NCBI GenBank assembly: GCA_046710535.1
Contig: JBKEHH010000004.1
Location: forward strand, 62,001 to 126,000
Length of the DNA stretch: 64,000 nucleotides
Reading direction: 5' to 3'
DNA from: CAWVSB01 sp046710535
GTDB lineage: Bacteria > Pseudomonadota > Gammaproteobacteria > Pseudomonadales > CAWVSB01
In this document: positions 18,632 to 28,508 of the stretch, one piece after another
Layout of the letters: each line of letters opens with the position of its first letter
Position numbering within the stretch: position 1 is the stretch's first letter
Notes under the pieces: model-generated
The model's input: only the letters and a program-made list of their open reading frames with translations
Database searches by the model: none
What the model was told of the DNA's origin: nothing
Translations under genes and position numbers: made by a program

Positions 18632-19552
18632 CTAGTTACCGAAAACCTCTGTTGAGGCCAAGATACTGTGAGACAAAGAACCTGAGACTGAAATCATATG
18701 TGCACTGTCTCGCAATCGATGGCCACTTACCGCAGTAAAAATTTTCTGCACATCTTCAGGAATGACATAGTCACGCCCTTCAATAAACGCCCACGATTTA
18801 GCACAAGCCACTAAAGCTAATGCTGCACGGGGTGATAATCCTGCGCTGATTTCTGACGACTGGCGCGTAGCTAGCAATAATCGCTGAATGTAGTCAATAA
18901 CCGCATCGCTTATGCGAATAGTATCTACCTGCTGTTGCAGTGCGACTATTTCCTCTGGTGACATAATCGCCGCTAATTTTTTTAGTAAGCTATCGCCTGC
19001 TTTGCCCAGTAGTATTTTTTTCTCTGCTTCGGGATTTGGATAACCTAGTTGTAAGCGAATAGTAAATCGATCTAACTGCGATTCTGGCAACGGGAAAGTA
19101 CCGCCCTGACGCTCTGGGTTTTGTGTTGCGATAACAAAAAATGGTTTCGGTAATAGTCGTGTTTTACCATCTAAACTTACCTGCCCTTCAGCCATAGCTT
19201 CCAGCAATGCACTTTGGGTTTTGGGTGTCGCGCGGTTTACTTCATCGGCTAATAACAACTGAGAAAATATCGGCCCAGCATGGAATTTAAATTCTGATGT
19301 TTCTCGATCAAATACTGACACGCCCAAAATATCACTAGGCAGTAAATCACTAGTAAATTGCACCCGCTGGTAATCCATACCGAATACTATGGCTAATGCT
19401 TGGGCCAAAGTGGTTTTTCCCATGCCAGGAATATCTTCAATCAGTAAATGTCCTTTCGCTAACATGCAGCAAACAGCAAGATTTATCACCTCACTTTTAC
19501 CCACAACGACTTCATTAAGTGCTGACATTACTTGATTTAATTTTTGTTGCAT
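18632..19552 (-). CDS. MoxR family AAA+ ATPase
   Basis: A 306-residue AAA+ protein of the MoxR class. Walker A is GMGKTTLAQ near residue 44 and Walker B is LLLADEVNRATPKTQSALLEAMAEGQV. Sensor 1 is FFVIATQNPERQGGTFPLPESQLDRF, and the arginine of SPRAAL in the lid domain is also present. MoxR ATPases work as chaperones for neighbouring DUF58 or von Willebrand proteins. It leads the operon with the DUF58 gene and tgpA. It is separated from metZ upstream by a terminator, so it probably has its own promoter in the 113-base gap. Confidence 0.93.
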   Translation of the reverse strand: MQQKLNQVMSALNEVVVGKSEVINLAVCCMLAKGHLLIEDIPGMGKTTLAQALAIVFGMDYQRVQFTSDLLPSDILGVSVFDRETSEFKFHAGPIFSQLLLADEVNRATPKTQSALLEAMAEGQVSLDGKTRLLPKPFFVIATQNPERQGGTFPLPESQLDRFTIRLQLGYPNPEAEKKILLGKAGDSLLKKLAAIMSPEEIVALQQQVDTIRISDAVIDYIQRLLLATRQSSEISAGLSPRAALALVACAKSWAFIEGRDYVIPEDVQKIFTAVSGHRLRDSAHMISVSGSLSHSILASTEVFGN

Positions 19553-19604
19553 CGATCTATTAATCCTACTGATATTGTTATCTATTAAATAAGCATATTT
19601 GCCA

Positions 19605-19636
19605 TAAAAAAGCCGCTAACTCAAAGAGCTAACGGC
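19605..19636 (-). terminator. Rho-independent terminator after metZ
   Basis: On the minus strand AGCCGTTAGCT and AGTTAGCGGCT form an 11-base stem (two G-U pairs) around CTTTG-like loop bases, followed by six T. It ends the metZ transcript before moxR. Confidence 0.85.
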
Positions 19637-19665
19637 TAATTATGTGAAGCTAAAGCATGTATTAA

Positions 19666-20868
19666 CTATAGTGCGGATAAGCCACGTTGCAAGTCGACTT
19701 TTAAGTCATTAACAGCCTCTAAACCCACCGACAGACGAATTAAATTAGGCTTGATACCCGCCTCTAATTTCTGTTCATCGCTTAACCGACCGTGAGTAGT
19801 GGTGGCTGGATGAACAATTGTAGTTTTGGCATCGCCAAGATTTGCCGTTATAGACACAATACGGGTGGCATTGATGAACTTAAACGCCTGATTTTGCCCA
19901 CCGTCAACCTCAAACGACAACACACCGCCAAAAGCGGACTGCTGACTGGCGGCGAGTGCATGCTGTGGATGCGTTGGCAAGCCTGCATAATAGACGTGGC
20001 TAACGCCTTTCTGCTGTTGCAACCATGCCGCTAAGGTTAGAGCTGACGAACTATGCGCCTCCATTCGCAGACGCAATGTCTCTAGCCCTTTGAGGAATAC
20101 CCAAGCGTTGAACGGAGCCATAGTGGGACCAGCGGTACGCAAAAAAGTCACTAACTCGCCCATTAGCTCTTTACTGCCAACAACAACCCCACCCATGCAG
20201 CGGCCTTGGCCATCCAAATATTTAGTAGCCGAATGAATAATAATATCGGCACCGAGCTCTAACGGCTTTTGTAATGCAGGCGTACAAAAGCAGTTATCTA
20301 CCATTAGCAACACTCCACTACTGCGAGCGATAGCCGCCAAAGCGGTGATGTCTGCAATTTCACTTAAGGGGTTAGATGGAGTCTCTAAAAACAAAATTTT
20401 AGTATTAGGTTTTATGGCAGCCTTCCATTCATCAAGCTTAACTGGCGATACGAAAGTGACATCTACCCCAAACTTGACCATATATTTATTAAGTAAATTA
20501 GTGGTGGTGCCAAAGACACTATGCGAGCAAACCACATGATCGCCAGACTGGGTTAAGGCCATAAAAGCAGTTAAAATGGCTGCCATGCCTGACGATGTTG
20601 CTACCGCTTGCTCACCACCCTCCATCGCGGCAATACGTTCTTCAAAGGTACGCACTGTTGGATTGGTGTAACGCGAATAAACATTCCCTGCCTCTTCGCC
20701 AGCAAAGCGTGCGGCAGCAGATTCAGCTGTATCAAATACATAGCTAGACGTAGTAAAAATAGGTTCACTATGCTCGCCTTCAGATGTTCGGCGTTGTCCT
20801 GCGCGAATGGCAAGCGTATCGATTTCGGCTTGCGCTAATGCCGCTAGGCGCTCTTGCTGGTCTGTCAT
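19666..20868 (-). CDS. metZ: O-succinylhomoserine sulfhydrylase
   Basis: A PLP enzyme of the Cys/Met metabolism family that makes homocysteine directly from O-succinylhomoserine and sulfide. The PLP lysine is in HSATKYLDGQGRCMGG. The cofactor contacts SRYTNPTVRTFE, SSGMAAI, FLETPSNP and MVDNCFCTP are also present. Its 400 residues and the GQGRCMGG form fit MetZ rather than MetB or MetY. Reading leftward, it follows purF with a 9-base gap, as in Pseudomonas. A terminator lies just downstream. Confidence 0.93.
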   Translation of the reverse strand: MTDQQERLAALAQAEIDTLAIRAGQRRTSEGEHSEPIFTTSSYVFDTAESAAARFAGEEAGNVYSRYTNPTVRTFEERIAAMEGGEQAVATSSGMAAILTAFMALTQSGDHVVCSHSVFGTTTNLLNKYMVKFGVDVTFVSPVKLDEWKAAIKPNTKILFLETPSNPLSEIADITALAAIARSSGVLLMVDNCFCTPALQKPLELGADIIIHSATKYLDGQGRCMGGVVVGSKELMGELVTFLRTAGPTMAPFNAWVFLKGLETLRLRMEAHSSSALTLAAWLQQQKGVSHVYYAGLPTHPQHALAASQQSAFGGVLSFEVDGGQNQAFKFINATRIVSITANLGDAKTTIVHPATTTHGRLSDEQKLEAGIKPNLIRLSVGLEAVNDLKVDLQRGLSAL

Positions 20869-20877
20869 GCTAAATCC

Positions 20878-22377
20878 TTAAATTACCTCGGCGTTATCCG
20901 CCTCGAAATTACTCGTAGTCTTACTATCGTCGTTTCTTTGGGCTTCAATTTGATCTAGATAATCCTGATCGATATCACCGGTAATGTATTCACCGTTAAA
21001 TACCGAGCACTCGAATGTGTCGACACCCAAATTACCACCCATAGATGATTGCACTAAGTCATCAATGTCTTGAAATACTAACCAATCAGCGCCAATTATT
21101 TCACAAATTTCATCTTCAGTGCGGTTGTGCGCAATTAACTCATTTGCCGATGGCATATCAATGCCATATACATTTGGGTACTTCACCATTGGGGCTGCAG
21201 AAGCGAAATAAACTTTTTTAGCGCCAGCTTCTCTGGCCATTTGAATAATCTGACTACAGGTGGTGCCGCGCACAATGGAGTCATCCACCAACATCACATT
21301 CTTGCCTTCAAACTCTAGTTCAACTGGATTTAACTTTCGCCGCACCGATTTTTTGCGCAGCTCTTGCCCTGGCATTATAAAGGTTCGGCCTATATAGCGA
21401 TTTTTCATCAACCCTTCACGAAATTTTACCTCTAGTCGGTATGCCATTGCCTGGGCTGCAACCCGACTGGTATCAGGGATTGGTATAACAACATCAATAT
21501 CGTGATCAGGCCTTAAGCGTTTTACTTTTTCTGCCAAGCGCTCTCCTTGGCGGAGACGAGCCTTATAAACTGAAATGCCGTCCATAATTGAATCAGGGCG
21601 AGCAAAATATACATGCTCAAAAATACAAGGGGTTAGCTGGGTTTTCTCTGCACATTGTTTAATATGCAACTCACCTGCTAGGTCAACAAAAATAGCTTCG
21701 CCTGGCGCAATATCTCGGATTAACTTGAACCCTAGTACTTGCAACGCTACGCTTTCTGACGCGACCATATACTCTTTTCCATGATCAGTATCGCGTTCAC
21801 CAAATACTACTGGACGAATACCAAAAGGGTCTCTAAAAGCTAATAGACCATAATTAACAATCAATGCGGTAACCGCATAGCCACCGAGACAGCGTTTATG
21901 CACATTACTAACTGCACTAAAAAAATCATCCGGCATCGGATTCAATTTACCTTGATTTTGCAGCTCATGAGCAAGCACATTTAACAATACTTCGGAATCT
22001 GAATCAGTGTTTAAGTGACGTAAATCCGCTTTAAATAACTCTTTAGTCAGCTCATCGGCATTGGTTAGATTACCATTGTGCGCAAGGCTTATCCCGTAAG
22101 GCGAATTCACGTAAAAAGGCTGCGCCAAAGCAGGACTAGAACTGCCCGCGGTTGGGTAACGAACATGACCTATACCAATATTGCCTTTAAGATTGGCCAT
22201 ATCTTTTTTGCTAAAAACATCTCTGACCAATCCGTTTTGCTTACGTTGGCACAGCACACCATCGCCATAAGTGACAATACCGGCCGAGTCTTGGCCGCGA
22301 TGTTGCAGCACGGTTAATGCATCATACAGCAAGGTATTTACATCAGACTTACCGGCAATACCTACAATTCCACACAT
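20878..22377 (-). CDS. purF: amidophosphoribosyltransferase
   Basis: Catalyses the first committed step of purine synthesis, glutamine plus PRPP to 5-phosphoribosylamine. After removal of Met1, Cys2 (MCGIVGIAG) is the glutaminase nucleophile. The glutamine amidotransferase half also shows RGQDSAGI and HNGNLTNA. The phosphoribosyltransferase half has the PRPP loop VMLVDDSIVRGTTC near residue 367. At 499 residues it is normal. The leftward order cvpA-purF-metZ is the familiar arrangement. Confidence 0.97.
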   Translation of the reverse strand: MCGIVGIAGKSDVNTLLYDALTVLQHRGQDSAGIVTYGDGVLCQRKQNGLVRDVFSKKDMANLKGNIGIGHVRYPTAGSSSPALAQPFYVNSPYGISLAHNGNLTNADELTKELFKADLRHLNTDSDSEVLLNVLAHELQNQGKLNPMPDDFFSAVSNVHKRCLGGYAVTALIVNYGLLAFRDPFGIRPVVFGERDTDHGKEYMVASESVALQVLGFKLIRDIAPGEAIFVDLAGELHIKQCAEKTQLTPCIFEHVYFARPDSIMDGISVYKARLRQGERLAEKVKRLRPDHDIDVVIPIPDTSRVAAQAMAYRLEVKFREGLMKNRYIGRTFIMPGQELRKKSVRRKLNPVELEFEGKNVMLVDDSIVRGTTCSQIIQMAREAGAKKVYFASAAPMVKYPNVYGIDMPSANELIAHNRTEDEICEIIGADWLVFQDIDDLVQSSMGGNLGVDTFECSVFNGEYITGDIDQDYLDQIEAQRNDDSKTTSNFEADNAEVI

Positions 22378-22425
22378 ATCTGTCGCCTTATAGCTTAATA
22401 CTAAGCAATGGATTTACTTTACTAC

Positions 22426-22932
22426 TTAGGCCCGTGAAGACCACATTCCGTTAGCCCAGCCAATTAATGCCGCTGAGGTATCTCTGGCCCAAGTTTCCAT
22501 TAATAAGAACTTTGGGATTAATACCGACTGCTGATACCAGTCGTCTTGGTCAATGGGCACAATTGCCGGCATCAGTATTAAAATAACCAACACCACCATT
22601 GCGCCTCTTAATAATCCAAAAAGAGTACCAAGTAGTCTGTCGGTGCCTGATAAACCAGTTGCTTTAACAATAGCAGCAACTAAATGATTTACCATTGAAC
22701 CGACAATTAATGTGATGAAAAACAAAATCCCAAAGGCAGCTATCTGCTGCAGCGAACTAGTCTGAATATAGTCGGCTAGTAAAACCTGAAGATTTTGATG
22801 AAATAGCATGGAGACAATAATGGCGGCAAACCAAACAACTAAGGACAAGGCCTCTTTGACAAAACCGCGCTGCAAACTAATCAATGCAGACAAAACAATG
22901 ATGATGAAAATTGCCCAATCAGCCCAGTTCAT
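22426..22932 (-). CDS. cvpA: CvpA family membrane protein
   Basis: A small inner-membrane protein with about four hydrophobic helices, the family of CvpA, first named for colicin V production; its biochemical role is unclear. I place the start at the ATG at 22930-22932 (MNWADWAIFII), with AGGGGG upstream, giving 168 residues. The open frame to 23034 adds 34 charged residues not seen in the family and would overlap dedD. It lies between dedD and purF, the usual neighbours, with a 48-base gap to purF. Confidence 0.92.
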   Translation of the reverse strand: MNWADWAIFIIIVLSALISLQRGFVKEALSLVVWFAAIIVSMLFHQNLQVLLADYIQTSSLQQIAAFGILFFITLIVGSMVNHLVAAIVKATGLSGTDRLLGTLFGLLRGAMVVLVILILMPAIVPIDQDDWYQQSVLIPKFLLMETWARDTSAALIGWANGMWSSRA

Positions 22933-23014
22933 TGCGATGGTTATCCCCCTAGCATTATATATTGGCAGCATTCTATCAAAGAGATTCCTGCGTCCATAGC
23001 TCGAAAGCCAAAAT

Positions 23015-23530
23015 TTACGGTATAAATTTTTCAACCGTGGAATTTAATTTGTATTGCCTATCAATCGCTTGTTTTTTACTGTCAGCCTCTTTTAATTCAA
23101 TAAAAGGCCCGACGAATATCTTGGTGAGGGCTTCACCATCTTTGGCAGACTTATCAGTAAAGACTTTGTACTTACTAACGCGCAGATTGGCTATTAATTT
23201 GTCGATGTTGGCCTGATCTGAAAATGCACCTAACTGAATCACCCAGCTAGTCGGCAAGCCGCTATTATCTAACACTTTGGAATCATTTAACGGCGCCTTT
23301 TCGGCTTGCTCAGCGGCTAAGATTTGTTGGTATGAACCAACTGGCTTAATATTTGGATTGGGTTTAGCAGGTTTTATTTCAAAACGTTCAAACTTCGGCG
23401 CATCAGGAATAGACGCTTCAATCACAACATGACGACTTTGTTCCGTGCCCATAAAAATAGGCCAAAAGATAATACTAAGGGCAATCAACACAGTTGCGCC
23501 CACAAGCCGCTGTTTTAAACCGTCATTCAC
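23015..23530 (-). CDS. dedD: SPOR domain protein, DedD-like
   Basis: A 171-residue bitopic inner-membrane protein. A short cytoplasmic start is followed by one transmembrane helix (about residues 9-27), a proline-rich linker, and a C-terminal SPOR domain (about residues 93-171, opening SWVIQLGAFSDQANIDKL). SPOR domains bind septal peptidoglycan lacking stem peptides, so it likely acts at the division site. It starts at GTG (23528-23530), overlapping the folC stop by 8 bases. The folC-dedD-cvpA-purF order is conserved. Confidence 0.9.
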   Translation of the reverse strand: MNDGLKQRLVGATVLIALSIIFWPIFMGTEQSRHVVIEASIPDAPKFERFEIKPAKPNPNIKPVGSYQQILAAEQAEKAPLNDSKVLDNSGLPTSWVIQLGAFSDQANIDKLIANLRVSKYKVFTDKSAKDGEALTKIFVGPFIELKEADSKKQAIDRQYKLNSTVEKFIP

Positions 23531-24803
23531 TTAATTCACCTTTGTCTATAAACCACTCTAAGGCAGCTGCAACCGTATAAAACGACCCAGTAACAACAAC
23601 TCTATCGCCTGTCTTAGAGCCTGATAGTACCTTTGATAAGGCTGCAGCAACATCCTTAGTTTGCTCGATACGGCTCACATCAAATAACTCGACGATGGAA
23701 TTTAACTTAGCAGCGGACAAGGCTCTGTTAGTTTCTAAGCCTGCCAGCATCCAATTTCCAGTAATACTAGCGGCTAACTGAGCCACTACGCCTGTTTCAT
23801 CTTTATCTGCCAACATTGCGAGGACTATATGAGTGTCGCCAGCGTGTTTATCGGCTGCCAGTTTATCAGCTAAGCTAATTGCTGCCGCCGGATTATGGGC
23901 CACATCCAATATCCATTGTCGATCAGCATAGTTAATCATCTGAAACCGACCTGGCAGCGCTAACTGTCCGATGATGTTAATCAATTGTTGTCGATCAACA
24001 TCAAGCTTTAACAAGGCCAAAGCCTGCAGTGCTAGAGCGACACTAGGCAGAGGTAATTGCGGAATAGCAGTGGTTATCTCTGTGTCGCTTCCGTCGATGC
24101 CTTTAAACCGCCAAGTAACAGCATCGTTAGCGCATTCAAATGCAAAATCATCTCCCGCGCGCAGCAGCTCAGTTTCTAACGCTTCAGCCACTGCCAAAAT
24201 AGAATTAGGAATATCAGCCTCGCCAAAGAGTAACGGTGTTTTATAACGTGCTATACCGGCTTTCTCGCGGCCAATATCTTCACGATTGTCACCCAACCAG
24301 TGCTGATGATCTAAGGCAATATTGGTAATAATAGAAATATCTGGGTCAACTATATTGACGGCATCAAGACGTCCACCGAGGCCCACTTCAAGCACTACGT
24401 AATCTACTTTAGCTTCAGTAAAACAATATAACGCAGCCAATGTGGTGTATTCAAAATAAGTAAGCGTTATGTCTTCTCTAATTTTCTCGATGACGCTAAA
24501 CGCTTTGCACAGTTGGTCATCAGTAACCTGCTGTTGATTAATGCAGATACGTTCGTTAAAGCGCAGTAGATGAGGTGATGAGTAAACGCCAACAGAGTGA
24601 CCTTGAACAGCAATAAAAGTACTTAAGGCTTCAACAGTGGAGCCTTTGCCATTGGTTCCTGCCACGGTGATAACCGGACACTGTAAGGATTGAATATTGA
24701 GTTTTTTAGCGACAACGCTTACGCGACCCAAGCCTAACTCAATTTCACTAGGATGAAGAGTTTCTAACCAGTTCAACCACTGCTGAAGACTATGCAGCTT
24801 CAT
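23523..24803 (-). CDS. folC: bifunctional dihydrofolate synthase / folylpolyglutamate synthase
   Basis: Adds L-glutamate to dihydropteroate and to tetrahydrofolates in the cytoplasm, using ATP. The P-loop is GTNGKGSTVE near residue 49 and the Mur-ligase-like second block is GLGGRLDAVNIV. The glutamate ligase domain has WILDVAHNPAA. Its 426 residues match the family. The first 14 bases overlap the end of accD, so the genes are coupled. Confidence 0.96.
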   Translation of the reverse strand: MKLHSLQQWLNWLETLHPSEIELGLGRVSVVAKKLNIQSLQCPVITVAGTNGKGSTVEALSTFIAVQGHSVGVYSSPHLLRFNERICINQQQVTDDQLCKAFSVIEKIREDITLTYFEYTTLAALYCFTEAKVDYVVLEVGLGGRLDAVNIVDPDISIITNIALDHQHWLGDNREDIGREKAGIARYKTPLLFGEADIPNSILAVAEALETELLRAGDDFAFECANDAVTWRFKGIDGSDTEITTAIPQLPLPSVALALQALALLKLDVDRQQLINIIGQLALPGRFQMINYADRQWILDVAHNPAAAISLADKLAADKHAGDTHIVLAMLADKDETGVVAQLAASITGNWMLAGLETNRALSAAKLNSIVELFDVSRIEQTKDVAAALSKVLSGSKTGDRVVVTGSFYTVAAALEWFIDKGELSE

Positions 24804-25683
24804 CGTCTGGCTTAGCTACCTCTGCTTTAGTTAATATTCTTAATACATTGCCAATTTTAGCGCGCAACTCACCGCGGTGCACAATTAGATCAATAGCACC
24901 GTGCTCTAATAAGAACTCGCTACGCTGAAAACCTGCTGGCAATTTTTGACGAATTGTTTGCTCAATAATATTGGGGCCAGCAAAGCCTGCTCTTGCACCG
25001 GGTTCTGCAATATTGAGATCACCTAGCATTGCCAAACTAGCTGACACACCACCATAAGTTGGATCAGTAATTACAGAAATGAAAGGAATACCTTTTTGGC
25101 TCATGCGCTCTATTACCGCACTTGTTTTTGACATTTGCATCAGCGATATCAACGCCTCCTGCATCCGCGCACCACCCGTTGCTGAAAAGCAGACTAATGG
25201 GATATTTTCTTCAATGGCTTTATTTGCCGCACGAGTAAAGCGCTCACCAACTGCATAACCCATCGAGCCGCCATGAAATTTAAACTCAAACGCACAAGCA
25301 ACCAGATCAAAGCCTTCAACTTTACCTTGCATAGCAACTAGCGCGTCTTTTTCGCCAGTAGCTTTTTGTGCCGCTATTAAGCGATCCTTATATTTTTTAA
25401 TATCTTTGAATTTGAGTCGGTCAATAGATTCAACATCGGCGGCAATCTCAATCCGACCATTTTCATCTAAAAAGCTATTCAACCTCACTCTGCCACCTAT
25501 GCGCATATGGTGATCACACTTAGGACAAACATGAAGATTACGCTCTAGCTCTGGACGATACAGTACCGCCTCACATTTAACGCATTTTTTCCATAAGCCT
25601 TGCGGAACAGAACTACTTTGCTCACGCTTCGTTAAAGTAAGTTCTTTATTGCGAACTGCCGTTATTTTATCTAGCCAACTCAT
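24790..25683 (-). CDS. accD: acetyl-CoA carboxylase carboxyltransferase subunit beta
   Basis: With AccA it transfers the carboxyl group from biotin to acetyl-CoA to make malonyl-CoA for fatty acid synthesis. The N-terminal four-cysteine zinc ribbon is KCVKCEAV and HVCPKCDHH (about residues 34-61). The crotonase-like core shows FKFHGGSMGYAVGERF and ATGGARMQEALISLMQM. Its 297 residues are normal. The ribosome site GGAG precedes the ATG closely. It lies between trpA and folC, an arrangement widespread in proteobacteria. Confidence 0.97.
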   Translation of the reverse strand: MSWLDKITAVRNKELTLTKREQSSSVPQGLWKKCVKCEAVLYRPELERNLHVCPKCDHHMRIGGRVRLNSFLDENGRIEIAADVESIDRLKFKDIKKYKDRLIAAQKATGEKDALVAMQGKVEGFDLVACAFEFKFHGGSMGYAVGERFTRAANKAIEENIPLVCFSATGGARMQEALISLMQMSKTSAVIERMSQKGIPFISVITDPTYGGVSASLAMLGDLNIAEPGARAGFAGPNIIEQTIRQKLPAGFQRSEFLLEHGAIDLIVHRGELRAKIGNVLRILTKAEVAKPDDEAA

Positions 25684-25710
25684 AGTTTTCTCCGCCTATG
25701 GGTAAAGTGC

Positions 25711-26529
25711 TTAATCTATCGCTTTGCGCATTCCTGCTATTAATTGTACCGCTTGCTTGGCGTATTGGTCGACATCATTGATACCACCCTTGCCCAGCTC
25801 TGCCATATCATTAACCAAGGCACTGCCAACTACCACTCCATCAGCCACTTTGCTAACCGCCTTTGCAGATTCGTTATCTTTGATACCAAATCCAACGGCT
25901 ACTGGCAGGTCTGTATATTGGCGAATTTCACCAACTTTAGCGCTGACAGAATCAATATCAATATTTGACGCGCCGGTAACGCCTTTTAACGACACGTAAT
26001 AAACGTAACCGGTAGCATTGGCACAAATCTTTTTCATTCGCTCAGGCGTAGTGGTTGGCGCTATCAAATAAATAATATCAATAGACTTTGCTGTCAGCGC
26101 CGCACTCAATTCACCGGCTTCTTCTGGCGGCATATCAACCGTTAACAAACCATCAACACCGGCATCGCTAGCTAATTGTGCAAAGCGCTCATAACCAGTA
26201 ACAACGACAGGATTAGCGTAGCCCATCAGCACTACTGGAGTATCGCTGTCTGTTTGACGAAACTCGCTAACCGCCGCAAAAATATCATGAACAGATGTGT
26301 TGTACTCCAGAGACCTTTCATGGGCAAGCTGAATGGTCAGCCCTTCAGCCATCGGATCAGAAAATGGCACACCGATTTCCAAGATATCTGCGCCCGCGTC
26401 AACCAATGCATGCATTACGGGCACAGTTACATTTGGTTGTGGGTCACCTGCGACAATATAAGGTATTAGCGCTTTGCGATTACCTTCACTTAACTTTTTG
26501 AAACATTGCTGAATCCGGCTCAATGCCAT
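25711..26529 (-). CDS. trpA: tryptophan synthase alpha subunit
   Basis: Cleaves indole-3-glycerol phosphate to indole, which passes to TrpB. It is a TIM barrel of 272 residues; the catalytic glutamate is in DILEIGVPFSDPMAEG near residue 51, and the second acid is in GLLTVDMPPEE. The phosphate site is VGFGIKD and VVGSAL. It follows trpB by 30 bases. In Pseudomonas trpBA are elsewhere, so finding them inside the truA-accD cluster is the arrangement seen in other gammaproteobacteria. Confidence 0.97.
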   Translation of the reverse strand: MALSRIQQCFKKLSEGNRKALIPYIVAGDPQPNVTVPVMHALVDAGADILEIGVPFSDPMAEGLTIQLAHERSLEYNTSVHDIFAAVSEFRQTDSDTPVVLMGYANPVVVTGYERFAQLASDAGVDGLLTVDMPPEEAGELSAALTAKSIDIIYLIAPTTTPERMKKICANATGYVYYVSLKGVTGASNIDIDSVSAKVGEIRQYTDLPVAVGFGIKDNESAKAVSKVADGVVVGSALVNDMAELGKGGINDVDQYAKQAVQLIAGMRKAID

Positions 26530-26559
26530 CTCCTTAAAGTTATACCGTTAAACTAATTT

Positions 26560-27777
26560 CTAACCAATACCCAATGACAAGCCATCTAACTTGGCAATAG
26601 TATTAATATCCTTATCACCACGACCAGACAAGTTAATAATGATAGTTTGATCGCTACTCATTGTTTTAGCTAGTTTAGCTGCATAGGCCACAGCATGACT
26701 GGTTTCCAACGCCGGCATAATACCTTCTACCAAGTTTAGCTCTCTAAATGCTGCTAAGGCTTCATCATCGTTGATGCCAACATATTCGGCTCGCCCCGTA
26801 TCCTTCAACCATGAGTGCTCGGGGCCCACACCAGGATAATCAAGGCCTGCAGATACCGAATGGGTATGACTAATCTGGCCGTTATCATCTTCCATCAAAT
26901 AAGTTTTATTGCCATGTAAAATACCTGGGCGACCAGCTGATAGCGGCGCCGCATGACGACCTGTTTCGATACCGTCACCGCCAGCTTCAACGCCGTACAA
27001 CTTGACTGACTCGTCGGCTAAAAACGGATGAAATAAACCAATCGCATTAGAGCCGCCACCAACACAGGCAACTAGAGCATCAGGTAAACGACCAGTCATT
27101 TGCAGGCACTGGGCCCGCGCTTCACGACCAATCACCGATTGAAAGTCACGTACCAGCATGGGATATGGATGAGGGCCTGCTACTGTGCCAATAATGTAAA
27201 AGGTATCATCAACATTAGTGACCCAGTCACGCATGGCTTCGTTCATGGCGTCTTTTAGCGTCTTAGTACCTGATGTTACCGGGTGCACTTTTGCCCCCAT
27301 CAATTTCATTCGATAGACATTCAAGGCTTGGCGTTCAACATCTTCAGCGCCCATATATACTTGGCACTCCATACCTAAACGCGCGGCTACGGTCGCTGAC
27401 GCCACCCCATGCTGCCCGGCTCCTGTTTCAGCGATAATACGCGTTTTACCAGAATACTTAGCCAGCAACGCCTGACCAACAGTGTTATTAATTTTGTGGG
27501 CCCCAGTATGATTTAGATCTTCACGCTTAAGATATATCTTCGCGCCACCTAATTTTTTAGTCCAGCGTTCAGCAAAATATAGCGGTGACGGACGTCCGAC
27601 ATAATGAGCTAAGTCGTAATCAAATTCTTGTTGAAAACCAGAATCGCTTTTCAACTTAGCATAATTGGCCTCAAGCTCTGACAAAGCATGCATCAAGGTT
27701 TCTGATACATACTTACCACCGTATGGCCCGTAGTGTCCACTTGCATCAGGTTGATTCAAATACTGTTTATCTAACAT
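26560..27777 (-). CDS. trpB: tryptophan synthase beta subunit
   Basis: Condenses indole with L-serine using PLP. The Schiff-base lysine is in HTGAHKINNTVGQ near residue 94. ETGAGQHGVA and the phosphate-binding GGGSNAIG are present. Its 405 residues match TrpB1 forms that pair with TrpA. The ATG overlaps the trpF stop by seven bases, so trpF-trpB-trpA is one translational unit. Confidence 0.97.
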   Translation of the reverse strand: MLDKQYLNQPDASGHYGPYGGKYVSETLMHALSELEANYAKLKSDSGFQQEFDYDLAHYVGRPSPLYFAERWTKKLGGAKIYLKREDLNHTGAHKINNTVGQALLAKYSGKTRIIAETGAGQHGVASATVAARLGMECQVYMGAEDVERQALNVYRMKLMGAKVHPVTSGTKTLKDAMNEAMRDWVTNVDDTFYIIGTVAGPHPYPMLVRDFQSVIGREARAQCLQMTGRLPDALVACVGGGSNAIGLFHPFLADESVKLYGVEAGGDGIETGRHAAPLSAGRPGILHGNKTYLMEDDNGQISHTHSVSAGLDYPGVGPEHSWLKDTGRAEYVGINDDEALAAFRELNLVEGIMPALETSHAVAYAAKLAKTMSSDQTIIINLSGRGDKDINTIAKLDGLSLGIG

Positions 27778-28427
27778 ATTTTATTTACACCTTGCTTAAT
27801 CGCATCGCCAGCGCTGACCGCCGCAATGAAAGACTGAATTTTATCAAAAGATTTAATACCTGGTGCGGATTCAACACCACCGCTAATATCTACGCCGTAG
27901 GGACTTAATTGGACTATGGCATCTTTTACATTGTCAGTATTTAAACCACCGGCCAATACGATCTGCGATGCTTTATCGATAGGAATTACGCCCCAATCAA
28001 ATGCCTGACCTGTTCCGCCCTGCACACCGGCAACGTAGGTATCAAGTAAAATGCTACCACTAGAAGGATATTGTTCAAATGCGGCTATCACATCCTGCTG
28101 ATTTTTGACCCGAATAGCTTTCATATAGCGGGTAGTAAAACTAGCGCAGTAAGCCTCATCTTCGCTACCGTGAAACTGCAATAATGTTAGCCCAGCCGTT
28201 TGACTAATAGTCTCGACTGTCGTCGCTGCCTCATCAACAAATAAACCAACTTTTTCGACAAATACGGGCAGCTGGCTACAGATGATAGCAGCATCTGCTG
28301 GACTTATATAACGTGGGCTTTTCTCATAAAACACGAAGCCAAGCGCATCCGCACCCTGCTCAATAGCGAGCAGTGCATCCTCTAAACGGGTAATGCCACA
28401 AATTTTAATTCTCGTACGTTTTATCAT
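27771..28427 (-). CDS. trpF: phosphoribosylanthranilate isomerase
   Basis: Catalyses the Amadori rearrangement of phosphoribosylanthranilate in tryptophan synthesis. The general base cysteine is in IKICGITRLEDAL (about residues 7-19) and the aspartate in LLDTYVAGVQGGTGQAFDW. The phosphate loop is VLAGGLNTDNV, followed by GVDISGGVE. It has 218 residues. An 81-base AT-rich gap separates it from truA upstream. I see no leader peptide rich in tryptophan there, so attenuation is not indicated. Confidence 0.96.
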   Translation of the reverse strand: MIKRTRIKICGITRLEDALLAIEQGADALGFVFYEKSPRYISPADAAIICSQLPVFVEKVGLFVDEAATTVETISQTAGLTLLQFHGSEDEAYCASFTTRYMKAIRVKNQQDVIAAFEQYPSSGSILLDTYVAGVQGGTGQAFDWGVIPIDKASQIVLAGGLNTDNVKDAIVQLSPYGVDISGGVESAPGIKSFDKIQSFIAAVSAGDAIKQGVNKIC

Positions 28428-28508
28428 GAGATTACAGAGATTTAATAACTTAAAATTAAAGCACTAATATTAGCAGATCAACTATAAGAATTCTTGCAAA
28501 TACTGACC

